Origin: Eutreptiella sp. 'Long Island Sound 2002'
Lineage: Eukaryota > Euglenozoa > Euglenophyceae > Eutreptiales > Eutreptiaceae
Reading direction: 5' to 3'
Length of the DNA: 64,000 bases
Assembly: GCA_964036045.1 (NCBI GenBank)
Contig: OZ038380.1
Location: 173,341,529-173,405,528, forward strand
The position numbers and the translations under genes were made by a program. A model generated the notes under the pieces. That model saw only the letters and a list, made by a program, of their open reading frames with translations, did no database searches and was not told the DNA's origin. Every line of letters begins with the position of its first letter. Within the stretch, counting starts at the first letter, position 1. Of this stretch, positions 50,570-62,683 are shown in pieces.

Positions 50570-53500
50570 GGGAACTGCCTGGGCCGCGTAATCCTCAGAG
50601 CTGACGCACCGTCGTACAAAGGGGCCGCTTTGGGGGCGCCTTAAGCGCAGTGCAGGCGCAGTGCAACTATTTGGGCGTCTAGCTGTATTTGAGACCCATA
50701 CTTTGTGATACTAGGGGCATCATTGCTGCCCCTAGCGTAGGTTTTGATGCTTCTTCCACATTGGGGATATCCCCTTTTCACACTGGTTTGCTCATCTCTA
50801 CCATGGACTCCCACACTTTGGTGTGGGCCCTTGAGTTGGGGTGAGTTGGGGTTGTACCACAAATGGAAACCGGAGGTTGACGTGGATTCCCTCCTGCAAG
50901 CCACTTTGCCCCCCGGTCCAGTTGAGGATGAGGTGGACACATACGAGACTTTGGCACTAGCTGGTAGGGTAAGTGAGCTTTCAAATAAGGCCACTCTGGA
51001 GCATTCTGATTTGGTACTTAGTTGACAATTGAACAGCAAAGAGCAAAGAGGATATGTGTGTGGCTTTCCGCATTTTGCATGATGTCTTATGTGAGGGGAA
51101 GGTAGCTTGCATTTGTCTTTAGCTAGGGTAGTTTGGGTGACCTAAATTCGGGGGCATTCGGAAGGGGTGTGCCTAGGGGTTCTTTAGGGAGGACCTTGTC
51201 TAAAAGTAGCGTGCAGTGCGCGCGCAGTGCAAGGATTCCCCCTTTGTCCTGCTGCTCCGGTCAATGGACCATGTTTGACCAGCCAAGTTTGACTCATCTC
51301 AACATGCCAACTCTGACTGGTTGGGTTTGGCAATGGGACTGCTGTCGATTTCGATACAATTAGCACTGGCTTTCCTCACTGAAAGTGGGCGTCAACCGCC
51401 AAAATGAACAGCCACGCCAATCTGGTTTCCAGCCCCAGCACCGCCCCAGGTCCAGAGTCCTCGGGTCTTGGGTCGCCATAATCGGCAGCTGGGACTCAGG
51501 TTGGGAGTACAGAGGGTAAACGCAAAAACTGCAAATGTGTGTGAGCTGGGAATGTTTGGCCAGCAAATTTTGGACATACATGGTGAACATCTCCAACACT
51601 TGATCGGCACTGCTGCTCATGGGCAGGGTCAATTCCCTCAGCTGGGAAACATAATTACCAATAAAATGTGGGATAGAACGCCTCACCTACCCCCCCCCCC
51701 CCCTTTGTAAAAGCTACACCCTAGTCCAAGCTACAGCGGGTGCAGGGACCGTATTAATTTTGGACCTACTTTAATTCGGTACCAAATGTAGTGCAGCCAC
51801 ATAAGACATGGGTTTGGTGACGAGTTCGCCGGTTACATAGAGTCATGGACACATTTGTTGTGAGTGTTTACATAGCTCTGATTTTTGGGATGTTTGTGCA
51901 CTATATCCCCCTTTCTTGCACCAGCTCGCCATGCAATCTTCTCTTCTTAAACCTGGGCATCCAGTTATTTTCACAAGTTCCAGCGGTGAGCGTGTTGATC
52001 CACAATGAAGGGACCATCGGAGAAGGGGGAACTGTTTGCGGTGTTGGAGTACATGAATGGTGGACAGGTGGTCACCCCCCCTTCAAAAATTTCAGTTCAT
52101 TATCCGATCCCCGTCCCCATCCCCACAGCCAAGCATTTGTAGGCTTCTCATGCTTCATGGCTTATGAGAACATGGGTGTGTACCTGAAATTTTATGTTCC
52201 AAACACTTTCTTGTGTTTGCATGCCTTTGGGAACGTGGGCAGATGTTAAGGTGCACTCATACCATGTGCTCACTCACGTGTGTGTCGGTAGTTGTAGGTG
52301 TTGCGCAGAAGCTACAGCCTTGTCCAAGCTATAGTAGGGGCTTTGGTGTAGCTTTCACAAGGGGGGGGGGGGCGCGTCTTGACCTGCCTGACCTTACCCA
52401 TCTACTAATCCCATGACCTGCATGCCATCAAGCACCAAACCACACCTCATAGTTTGTGATTTGCCAACAAGCGATTGCCTGTTTTAGGCATTTGGCTTGC
52501 AAAGAATGGTACATTTGGCCGTTTGTAGGTGATGCATGACTACAGGGTGCGTTCTTCCAGCAGTTTTGTACTGTTGGGGGCATGCTATATATCACGAGGC
52601 CATACCTCAAACCTGTACGGGCTTCCACGAGTCGGGCGTGCGCCGCTGACATATTACCCTGTTGCCCCACGCTGATCCGCTCCGTCGAACCTCACCCGCT
52701 CCATCCGCAGCACAGACACTGGCTACTGCTTGTTTGATTGTGCTTGGGTGTGTTGTACATGCATTCTGAGCCTTCTGCCAGAATGCAACCAATCATATTC
52801 AGTGGAGGTGTCATCGGACAGCACCATCTGGTGGTGTGGTATACCCTCACGTGGGCACCTTTGAAATCTATCACTGATGGTGTTTGCATGGAGACGCGCT
52901 CCCTGGCCTTCAAGATGGGCTACACTGCATCGGATGCAAGCCCCAAAGGCCTTGACCAAGAGAATCAAAAAAACCCACGCCGGACTCTCGCCATACACCC
53001 CACTAATGCAATCCAACTGCGTGCTCATTTGTAATGTTGCCCATGAAATTACAAGTAGAACACAATTGTTCAGCAGGGGCGTCCGAGATCCAGCCATTTC
53101 AAGCTGCCTGCGCTGCCATCAATTTTTTGCCCTTGATCAAACCAGCAGTGTCAAGGATCAAGGGCAAATGGATGCCTTCCAAAGGTCAAAGAGAATGCCT
53201 TTTGTGTGCCGCAGGTGCACCATAGGTGCTGTAGGGTGAGCTGTCACCACTGGTGAAGAGAAAAGTCAAGTCATACTGAGGCCAATACACCAGTTGCACA
53301 TCAAAGAATGGCAAACATGGGTAGTTTATGTTCTCTTAAACAAATGTGTGCACAACCACCCTTTCCCTTCTGTCAAATGAACATCCAAACAACATGCCAC
53401 TGTGCTGCAGGCCACACAAAAATTCTGCTCAAAAGGAGAGCGCCTTGCCCAAGACAAAGGCCACAGTGCCATGCAAGGCAAACCATAAACCCCACCATGC

Positions 53501-53689
53501 TAATCTGTGGGTGTCTGGGGAAGAAACAGCCCGCCACTAGGATCCCCCCACCCTGAAATCACCGTCACCCCCGAGGATATATCTACCCTGTGCAGCCAAA
53601 GTGTGCAGCCAAAGGCCCTCATTTCAGAGCAAGACATAAACAAGAGTCAATGACTTCTTCTGGACCACACAGTGAGCTCACCTTGGTGC

Positions 53690-54345
53690 CCCGCAGCAAT
53701 TTCCTATGCATTGAGCAAGACCACGACCCAGCTCGGTCCTAGTCGCAAGTCTTGATTACCGAGCTGGGTTTACCCTGTCGAGGTTTTACAACCCTTCTTA
53801 GGGTCCAGGGTGAGCAACACACTTCAGCAGCAGCAGCAACAAGCAAGCAAGCGGCAGCAGCAGCAAGCAAACACACATAAACTCTTTTTGCGAACACGTG
53901 GCTCAAAACCAGCATCCAAGTCGCTTAAAACAACCGCGGAGCAAATACGCATCATCGCAAACAAGTTTTGTGCCCTTCTGAGCCGTCTTGCCCGTTTTAT
54001 GGCCGATTTAGTGTCCAAAAATGGCCGTCTGTGGGCTGTTTTCGGGACAATCGCTGGTGCGTCAAGTAGGCGTCTCCAATGAGGGCGGTTCTTGTTCCAT
54101 AGCAATTGGGCTATCAAATGATAATGGGTGTTTAATGAGGCATCTCTCACGCCGTGATGCATGGCGTGGTCCATTTTGAGGTGAAAATAAGTGGTTTTTG
54201 AGCCTGTTTTTCAAGACGATTGTTCTGGACCATTGCCACAGCGTCATGTAGGCGTCTCCATGAGGGCTGTTCTTCTTTCAGGCGATTTTACATGCCATAA
54301 ACAAGACCAGGACCCAGCTCGGTCCAAGTCGTAAGTCTTGATGGT
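53690..54345. repeat. Dispersed direct repeats
   Basis: A ~55-bp segment with GACCCAGCTCGGTCC and AAGTCTTGAT occurs near 53710 and 54296. A ~50-bp segment with GTAGGCGTCTCC occurs at about 54065 and 54247. They look like parts of one older duplicated unit. Confidence 0.75.
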
Positions 54346-54860
54346 TTCTGGCTGGTTTGTATTTATTGAAAAAAAGGATTTCCTGCCAACTGGGTGTAGG
54401 ATTGGATTACAAAAAAAACAACCTCCAAAATGTGGTTTCCCATCGTGCTGCCAAACAATGCAAATATTAGGCTTCATTTCTGAAACGAGAAAGGGTCACA
54501 AGCCCTCCCCACTATGACTGTCATAGGATGGAGGGTGGCATATGGCCTGTTTGTTTAAAAGATACCTTCCTTCCAATTGGGTGTCGACTTGTTCATCCCC
54601 ACAAAAGTGGCCCAAGTGGTCTCCCACCTTAGTATCAAATGCAGCGTTTCCGGCTTAAAGCCACAAACCCTGCCCACACCATGGCCACTTGTGACATGTG
54701 GTGGAGGGTGGCATATGACCTGATTTTTTCCTTGAAAAAACATCCCAATTGGGTGCAGACCTTGACCAAAAAGACCATCCTCAACGTAACCTCCCACACC
54801 TCTGCACCTCATGGCCGCAACTTCCATGAAAAAGGTGCTTTTTTCGGTTGCCAGAATGTT
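54340..54860. repeat. Degenerate ~190-bp tandem repeat, about 2.5 units
   Basis: Recurring landmarks are GGATGGAGGGTGGCATATGG near 54526 and GGAGGGTGGCATATGACC near 54702, each followed by a T-rich stretch and CCAATTGGGTG; a related CCAACTGGGTG is at 54387. Open frames here follow the repeat and are not called. Confidence 0.7.
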
Positions 54861-55250
54861 CTGCTGCGCCGTTGCATTGTTCTCACCCGAAGGGGGGGGG
54901 GGTTGTGTGTCTAAATATGGTACAAAGGTGAACACAAGTGTAGTTTTGTAACGAATCTTTTGCTGGTGTTCTGGTCACTGGGGGGGCAGGGGTCATTTGC
55001 TGGGCAGGCAGCCATCAAGCCAGCCATCCAGCTTGCTGGCTAGAGGTGGGTAGGTTTGGTGCAGTCCAGTGATCTAGCCAGCAGGCTCTGGGAGTTGCCA
55101 CAGAGGCCAGCCGGCCATACCCAGCCAGCCGCGGCTTGCCACGCTGGGGGGGGGGGGTATCCCGCTACTGCTCGCTGTGGCTAGGAACACCCCCCTCCAC
55201 AATCATTGCCAAAGCTTGGCACCCCTCTGCTCAACTTGCCGCAGTGTATC

Positions 55251-58003
55251 ATGACCTACATGGAAAACACACACCGGGCCGACGCCCCTTTGCTGTCCAT
55301 CCTCCCCACGTACTATGCGCCCAGCATGCCCACGGCCCATCGATTGGGGCAGCTCGCGCAATGGGCGTACGTTGTGGCCATCGCCTCCCTCATGGCAATG
55401 TGCCTGACGAGATTGGACACATACGTCACGGAAAACGTCGACGAGACCACCTCTTTGCTCCTGTCCTCTCCGGCCGTGCAGTGGGTTGCATCCTCGATGC
55501 CCGGGCTCCGTGCAACACCCATGCGAACCGCAGGCGCCGCTTCTCTGCCAGGGTACACCCCCAGGCCTCATACCTCCGCCGAGGCGCGCGCGCCCCTCCG
55601 CCCACTCTACACTGGACAGGCCGGGGAGGTCGCCGTCGCCACATCGAGTGCCGTGGCCGGTGCAGTGGCCGCCCCCGCTCCTACGGCTGCCGCGTCCGGG
55701 GGGATCGGCGCGGTCGCCCAGCAGGTCGCCAGTTTGGCGTCAGGGCTGAACCCCGTCAACATCGGCGCCGGTCTCGCTCTGGTGCTGGCCCTCGTGGCGA
55801 TCCTGAGCTCCAAAAGCGACGCCGTGCTCGCCACCACGACGGACGACGAGCAGGGGCCGCCCAAGTCCGAGACCATGAAGCTGGTGACGGCCGCCTGGGA
55901 CTTCCTCCGGCCGCACACGATCCGGGGCACCATCGTGGGGTCCTTCGCGGTGGTGGCCAAGTCGCTGCTCGCCAACCCGGCGCTGATCCAGCTGACGCTC
56001 ATCCCCCGTGCGCTGCTGGGCCTCCTGGCGCTGCTGTGCGGGAATGGGTACATCGTGGGGATCAACCAGATCTACGACGTCAACATCGACAAGGTGTGCG
56101 CGCGCTGTGCAGAAGCTCCCCCAACGTGAACTGGGCACGTGTCATCTTCTTTGGGTACTGATTTCAGTGTACGGCATGCGCAAGCACCTGGAGGCAAAAT
56201 ATGTTTTGGAATCACGTTTACCACCCCCAATGTCCCCAGTCTGGGCCCTCTGGTTGTGTATTGTAGTGGCTGCACAAGCCGCAAGGCTCTGACAGTGACT
56301 CCATGTTTCCACGTCTGGTTCACAGGACTGGGCTTCAGGGACGTCTTAGTTGACACTCTGTGCTATCTCTACCATTGCATTTCTTCCTTTGACCCTTTAC
56401 CTCATCACATCTTCTCTATCCCTCTGTCCCCCATGCTACTCTGACCTTTTGTTACACCATCCCTACGTCTCATCTATTTCGTGTCTTCCCTGTCACACAC
56501 CCACAAAACAACACCATTGCTTCCCGTTTGTACGTCGTTTGTACGTCTTTTCCTTGGCCACTGCAATTTGCTTGCAGATGTCTCGAGGTCTTCAGAGGAC
56601 CTTGTTGAGCAATGTAACCTTGAAACCCACTGCATCTTACTCCAACGCTCGGGATCACGCTAGGGCCTGACATTTTCCTGACTCAGAGTGCCACATCAAT
56701 TTCCCATCCATTAGAGATTCATTCAAGGGTACAGAAGTGACACGATGTTGTCATGCGATTGGAGACAGGGCTTTGCAGCACGACTGGCCGGAGCATCTCC
56801 CTACCCCTAACCATCTCATCATCATCTGTACCATGCAAACCGTGCCACGGTTGACAAAATCAGGTCAAACGAGGCAGCGCAAATCCCACCAAGCAGAGAT
56901 TGTAGTATAGCAATTGTGTGGCCCTGGCTGATTGAGCTGGAACTGCCGACCATCGCTGCACATGCATACCAGGACGTGCATGGGAATGCCATGCACGCAG
57001 TGCGCACGCAGTGCGAAGTTTTGGATGTCGGCAAATACTCGCACCCTAGCTACCTTTTGGTGGTAAAACATTGATCCTGTGCCCTTGGTTTCCTATAAAG
57101 GAAAAGTGCTTCATAAATAGTCAAATATTTTTGGATTGTTCATTTTTCTGAAATGGATTCCGAGGAAATAATACGGTCACTACCAACCGTATTACTTGGG
57201 TGAGTATCCCAGCCTCTGCGTGCGCAGTATGCACGCAGTGCAAGAACTTCCCCCATGTGTGGAGCGCTTTGTGACCTGCGTGCGGCCCCAACCCTCCCAT
57301 CCATTCCGGGTCCTCCCCGCAGGTGAACAAGCCGTTCCTGCCCGTGGCGGCCGGCCGGCTGTCCACCAACCAGGCCTGGGTCCTGGTCGTGGCCCTCGGG
57401 GCCCTCGGGGGCACCATCGTCGCCAGCGTCTTCGGGCCCCTCATCGCGGGGCTGTACGCCTTCGGCCTGTTCCTGGGCACCATCTACAGCGTCCCCCCGC
57501 TGCGCCTCAAGCGCTTCGCGGTGCCCGCGTTCCTCATCATCGCCACGTGCCGGGGGTTCCTGCTGAACTGGGGCGTCTTCTACGCGGTCCGCGCGGCGCT
57601 CGGCCTGCCTTTCGCCTGGATCCCGCAGATCCAGTTCATTACCATTTTCATGGTGGTGTTCGCCGTCGTCATCTCGATCACGAAGGACCTCCCGGACACT
57701 GCGGGCGACAAGAAGTACAACATCCAGACCCTGTCCACAAAGCTGGGGGTTGCCACGGTCTCGAAGATTGCCGTCGGGATGCTGCTGCTGAATTACGCGG
57801 GGGCGTTTGCCTGGGCCCTCCTGTTGCCTCAGGTGTTCTTTGCCCCGGTGATGATCGGGGGGCATGCGGTGCTGGCGGGGTACCTCCTCTACCACTTCCG
57901 CGTTCTGTCTCAGGCCGGGTACACCCAACCGGCCCTCATTCAGTTCTATTCTCGCATTTGGAACTTGTTTTACTCAGAGTACTTGCTTTTTGTCGCCATA
58001 TAA
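55251..58003 (+). CDS. Homogentisate prenyltransferase (HST/HPT, UbiA family)
   Basis: Integral membrane prenyltransferase that joins homogentisate to a prenyl diphosphate, making plastoquinone (solanesyl) or tocopherol (phytyl) precursors in the plastid. Exons 55251-56093 and 57323-58003 (CAAG|GTGTGC ... CCCCGCAG|GTGAAC) join in phase 0 to give 507 residues. The core begins near residue 216 ([15 protein letters not shown]). First Asp-rich motif: [20 protein letters not shown], crossing the splice junction. Second: [20 protein letters not shown]. Several membrane helices ([17 protein letters not shown]) and a [11 protein letters not shown] end are typical. The N-terminal ~215 residues hold a hydrophobic segment ([15 protein letters not shown]) and an Ala/Pro-rich transit-like stretch. 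Solanesyl versus phytyl specificity cannot be told from motifs; overall resemblance favours the solanesyl type. The start is the first in-frame ATG; an upstream exon is possible. Confidence 0.93.
56094..57322 (+). other. Intron of the prenyltransferase gene (1229 bp)
   Basis: GT-AG intron between the codons for NIDK and VNKP. It contains two short GCACGCAGTGCG-type repeats (about 56990 and 57225) but no other gene. Confidence 0.92.
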
Positions 58004-60400
58004 AGCGGTTGTCACATGCGACATCGCTTGTACACACGCGTGGCACACGTGCCGCGCGTTTGCAGTCCCAGGCGTTGGCAATTTCTTTCCTGTGCTCTTT
58101 TTTGCACCACGATCAACAACGCCCGGTGTATGCCCACATCGTTGACTTTGTGCATACCTGGGGCACGGCCCCCTGCGCCATGCACTTTTCTTCTTTCTAG
58201 TTTCTGACTGGAACCTTGCGAAGTGGCGTGCGGATACTCAGGTGACTCAGAGCAAACTGCGTTCTGTGAGTCCCTCCGCTTGCAACACCAAAGCATTTCT
58301 GATGCCCCACACAAAGCAACCCTTGTGAAATCCTGTGGATGACGCTTCTCACCCGCCCTCACGGGCAGCACCGGCGGATCTGGACGGCACTGTGCAATCT
58401 TTTGCATTTTGTGCGCCTCCCATTTTCACGGCGTCTTGCGGCCTCCAAACACGGAGCCCCAAGTCGGCCCCACATCATTATCTATTTTGGCAGCAGTTGT
58501 TGAGCTGTGGAGTGAGCCGCTGTCCGTCTCCCTCCCTGAGTTCGGGGACGTTTCACAGTTTTCATTGGTTCTTGAGGGCGTTTTTCCCGTTTCCCGAACT
58601 CAGGCAGCCACCCACAGACCCGCCAGAGAAGTTGCACGAGGAGTGCCCGGAAGCTGCCCTCTTGACTGGTGGTTGGCAGCAAAGACCCGCACATTACGGG
58701 CAGCAGGTATCCTGACAGGTATTATCAGGGACCCGCTGCCAAGTCCGAACCCCCCCCCCCCCCACTTGATATCGCAATGACCAGACCGATGGGAAATATG
58801 CCTTTTGGGTGTTGAGAGCACTATGGATGGGCAAAAACAAAGGTGAAGAAGTGACCAATACCGTCATGGCGATCAGAATGTGCATCGTGTACAATGTTTG
58901 TTGATTTCCACTTGTTATCAGTGCCTGCGGTGGTGTTTTGCATGTTGTTCTTTTGCAGGTTGCAGATGCCATTTTGTGTTGCTGCGCTGTTTTCCCATCC
59001 CAAAAATTTCCCCAGCCAACCCCCCCCCCCCCAAAACAAATGTGTTATTAAAAATTTGTGGGAATTTTTTTCGGGAAATTTTTGTTGGAAAATTTTCCTT
59101 TTGGAAATGTCTGTGTGCTGCAGGGGAGACTGTTCCCGCCAGATTTGGTCCTTTTCTCTGGGGTCTTGCAAAGGGGCTGGGGGCTTTGTGCCCCAAACCT
59201 GCCATGCCCCTGATCCCACCCTGACCTGTCAAGCGGACAGAGCGTCCTTCTGGTACTGTTTCTTCACTTGGCTGTGGGTTTTGGGTGCTGCACTCAGCAG
59301 CGGCTTGGGGCTGGGACTCACCGCTGTTTTCAGGTTTCGGAAATGAACATTGTTTCACTGGGCACCTGGACGAGTGGAGACCACACCTGGACAGGCCTTT
59401 GCGCAAATGAAAAAGGATTTTTGGGGGTGTACACATGTACCCATTTTTGTGCACAAACTCTTGGGTCGCAGACCTCCCCTTCTGCCCCCCCCCCCTTGTA
59501 GCCCTGACTCAAGCACAGCTTTGCCCCCGCCCCCGAAGCATGTATTAGAAGGGCGAACAACCATTGAAGGAGTACCCCCCCACGGACCCTCCTCTCCAAT
59601 TGCATGAACAGGTTAACCATCAGCAACCATCCGGAACCCTCCAGGGTTGACAGCCATCAGAGAGGGGGGGGGGTCGGGTTGACTTCCCCCCGTCCTTCCC
59701 CACCTTTAAAGCACAGCCATGATGATGACCATGGTCAGGTGATGGCCCAGCTTGATGATACCCTGGTGCCGTAATTTTTCAAGCCTGGCCTATGCGGGCG
59801 CGCATGTTAGATAGTTTGGCATGGGGCTCTTGCTTTGCTCATCAGTGGTCCAACTATCCAACAATTATTAGAGACAGAGTCAAACTACGCAATGGAGTAG
59901 TCATTGGCTGAGTCGCAGCATGTACACCATGGCGGTAGTTTGAGGTGCTACCAAAGTACAAAATATCCAGGCATGAGAAGGGACCACCGGTTTCACGGGC
60001 AAGGACCGAATGGTTGGCACCGGCTTGAGGCGGTCGACGATATTAAATAATAGGTGCACACACTTCAACAAAGTAGAAAAGAACAAGCAATACCGCAATG
60101 TGTCCATGATTGCGATTTTTGCTGCATTTGTGTGTGCTAAAGGTCGGGCTCCGAAATAGAAGCAAGTGAGACTGAAAAACTCGGGGTTAGAGTTTTAACC
60201 CGATGCAGTAGTATCCTATTTTTCGTATGTGCAATGTCATAACAACAACCCGTTACTTGATCCGATGTGTCACATGTGAGTGACGTCACATGTGAGTGGA
60301 AATGGTTGTGGCCATAACCAAAGCGGATGTGTCTCCATGCGAAACCTTTGATATCTTCCATGCATTTTCTCACACTTCCATTAGATTATCTTCCATGAAA
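58004..60400. other. Intergenic stretch with C/G homopolymer runs
   Basis: Several runs of 10 or more C or G (near 58750, 59020, 59487, 59664) and AT-rich palindromic pieces near 59050-59110. No gene can be supported. Confidence 0.6.
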
Positions 60401-60440
60401 TCAAATTACTTGTTGCAGCATCAAGAATGGCTGGTGAGGG

Positions 60441-60707
60441 TTGAGTGAACGACAAGTGCTTTGTGGGAGGTTGGCTCGGTTTGTGGATATTTCGAAGGAG
60501 GATGCGCCTGTGGCGTTGGTGATTGATGAAGTTGTGAAGTTGATGAGTACGGTGACTTGGTGGGCTGGTGGAGAGCGCCTCGGCGACGAAGGAAGACTCA
60601 CGAGCCAACGTGCTGATCCGCCTACCATCATCACCGGATTTGTCACATTAGCCACAATCCATCAGCACTTGCCTATATCTCAACAAACCGGCACAATTTC
60701 AATTTAG
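60441..60707 (+). CDS. Possible coding fragment, unknown
   Basis: Reads RLARFVDISKEDAPVALVID and EVVKLMSTVTWWAGGERLGD, ending at a stop at 60707. Protein-like but unplaced. It may belong with the broken transposon at 61.9-62.3 kb, since such elements often carry a second gene. Confidence 0.2.
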   Translation: MSERQVLCGRLARFVDISKEDAPVALVIDEVVKLMSTVTWWAGGERLGDEGRLTSQRADPPTIITGFVTLATIHQHLPISQQTGTISI

Positions 60708-61756
60708 AAGCGTGGGGCATACAAATATGTCATGCCAACTATACTCAAGTGATAGCTATTGAAGGTATTGGCAGAGGTGTTTGTTGGTTAGCTTTCCGCC
60801 AAGGAGGTATTGTGGCACAAAGGTTGACAATGATGATGCCGGGTGTAAGCGATCAATTCTTTTTGGCACCTTTTTAGGCAGCAATCCACCCCACTTCATC
60901 AACTCGTCCAGCTTCGGAGCGCATTCTTTGCATGTATGTATCCTATGACTGCACTTCAAGTGCTGCCGAAATTGTGGCACACAAGATCGACGCCAGAGCA
61001 GCGCTCAGTGCCACATGATTATGGACCTTGGCGGCAGGTCGCACCCTCTTGTAGGATTGAATGTTCACTCTCGCTACCCCTCGTTGCACAAAGGCGTCAT
61101 CCTCATTGCTCACAACGCCTAGAACGTCACGTGCTCGGTGAACACAAATTCATGCACCGAGGACAAGTCTTTCAACATTACAATTTTGGTGGATGAGGTG
61201 GGTATGAATGGGTGCAAGTAAGCGTCACACATCGTGGTTCTCAAGACCATTGTGGTTTGGGTCATTTAATCGTTGGTCAGGAAAAATTAATGGCAACGCA
61301 ATGATTCAAAGATTATGAAGTGGGTGCCAATTGTATTGTGCTTTTGATTGTACTATGTGGGTGGGAAGGAGGGGCTCCTAATATTGTAATCCTTGTCATG
61401 GCACACATGTTCAGCCGCTTGGCAAGTTGTGAGTGCAATGTTGATGGTGTGCCCTTAGATTGTTGGGTTGCCTTGTGAATGTGTATGCTATGCAACAAAG
61501 CATGCCCTTTCAATCAACCTTCTACACCCTTGGCTGCATGGGACAAACTCATTGGAGGATGTGGGTCATTTGAGCCCACTTTGGAGGATGTCTCATCTAA
61601 AAGAAAAAAGGTCTCCCGAGATTGTCCCTTGCACGCCCAAAGCCAAAAAAAGGGTGCCTCAGGTCCAACTCTCACCCCACCCAATGCAGGTGGGCGCCCC
61701 GCATCCTCCTCTCCCTCCTTGCTCTAGTTGAGTCACCCATAGTTGAGTCGCCTCCG

Positions 61757-61805
61757 GGGAGTAGCCTGTGGGGGTAACCTGGGCCTCAAGAGGGTGGTTG
61801 AGGGT
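61757..61805 (+). repeat. Inverted repeat partner of the window's right end
   Basis: GGGGAGTAGCCTGTGGGGGT and the following CTCAAGAGGG.. stretch recur as reverse complement at about 63957-64000. The ~2.2-kb interval includes the transposase fragment, so the two could be ends of one element that runs off the window. Confidence 0.6.
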
Positions 61806-61884
61806 GCCCCCACCCCCATTTAGGAGCGAGTGCACAGGGGGAACGTTGGCGCGCCGGGCGCGCGCCGGGCATCTTTTGTGACCC

Positions 61885-62178
61885 ATGCCCCACCGGTGGA
61901 CTGTTGCTGTTGATATGTTGGGCAACATTATATGGAATTGGCCCTTGGCCCCCGAGACATCAGCACATGTTTTGATTTGGGATGGGTATGGACCTTCTCG
62001 TACCCAAGGTGATTTCTTTGATTTCGAAGTTCGGGGCCATGATGGTGCTTATACAGGCCGGATTCATGTCATTGTGCCATTCATTGGAAGAAAGAATGGC
62101 ACTTTGACAGCCCGCCAACCATGTTACAATGACGTGCATGGGTGGTATAGGGCATGCATTGAGCAGCCGTTTGCTTAG
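61885..62178 (+). pseudogene. PIF/Harbinger-like transposase catalytic fragment
   Basis: 98 codons carrying the DDE fold of the HARBI1/DDE_Tnp_4 family. First Asp in TVAVDMLGNIIWNW, the strand-turn GPSRTQGDFFDF, second Asp in HDGAYTGRIHVIVPF, and Glu in YNDVHGWYRACIEQPFA. A TAG follows at the position where relatives continue with a residue before LWHAR, so the frame is interrupted. No N-terminal helix-turn-helix part was found upstream. Direct GCGCGCCGGGC-rich blocks lie on both sides (61850-61870 and 62497-62518). Confidence 0.75.
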
Positions 62179-62332
62179 CTGTGGCACGCAAGATGAGGCA
62201 GAGGATGAGGCAGAAGTATGTGTGTTGTGTTGTCAGAAGCGCTCCACCGTCGCAGTTTGTGATGAGTGTACGGAGCACTATTGTACTGAATGTATTGACA
62301 CCCACACTCGTGGGACCAATGTTGTTTGTTAA
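62129..62332 (+). CDS. B-box-like zinc finger fragment
   Basis: In a different frame overlapping the transposase end. After a DEAEDEAE linker it reads CVLCCQKRSTVAVCDECTEH YCTECIDTHTRG, a C-x2-C ... C-x2-C ... C-x2-C ... H spacing like B-box zinc fingers, and stops five residues later. It may have been fused downstream of the transposase before a frame change, or be a separate small gene. Function is unknown. Confidence 0.5.
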   Translation: MTCMGGIGHALSSRLLSCGTQDEAEDEAEVCVLCCQKRSTVAVCDECTEHYCTECIDTHTRGTNVVC

Positions 62333-62607
62333 GTACAATACAGATGACAATTGGAGTTGCTGAATTCACATACATTGCTTTATAATGCAATCTGCTTTGT
62401 AGGGAAGGTGTGCAGTGCAACGTGGTCTACTTGGGGGGCTTCTCCATGAGAGGGTAAATCTAGGGCTGAAGTCGGGATAGTTAATAGAAAAGTAGCGCGC
62501 CGCGCGCGCGCCGGGCAAACATTCCCTCACAAGCCACCGGCTTGGGGCCCCTACCGATGCAGGGCGGTCCGCCTCTCCCAGGGACAGGGGAGACGACACG
62601 GGGAACC

Positions 62608-62609
<2 letters not shown>

Positions 62610-62662
<53 letters not shown>

Positions 62663-62683
62663 GGAGAGAGAGAGAGAGAGAGA
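62610..62683. repeat. (GA)n microsatellite
   Basis: About 74 bp of GA repeats with two small interruptions (AAAGAGAAGG). The stretch 62690-64000 shows no supported gene. Confidence 0.97.
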
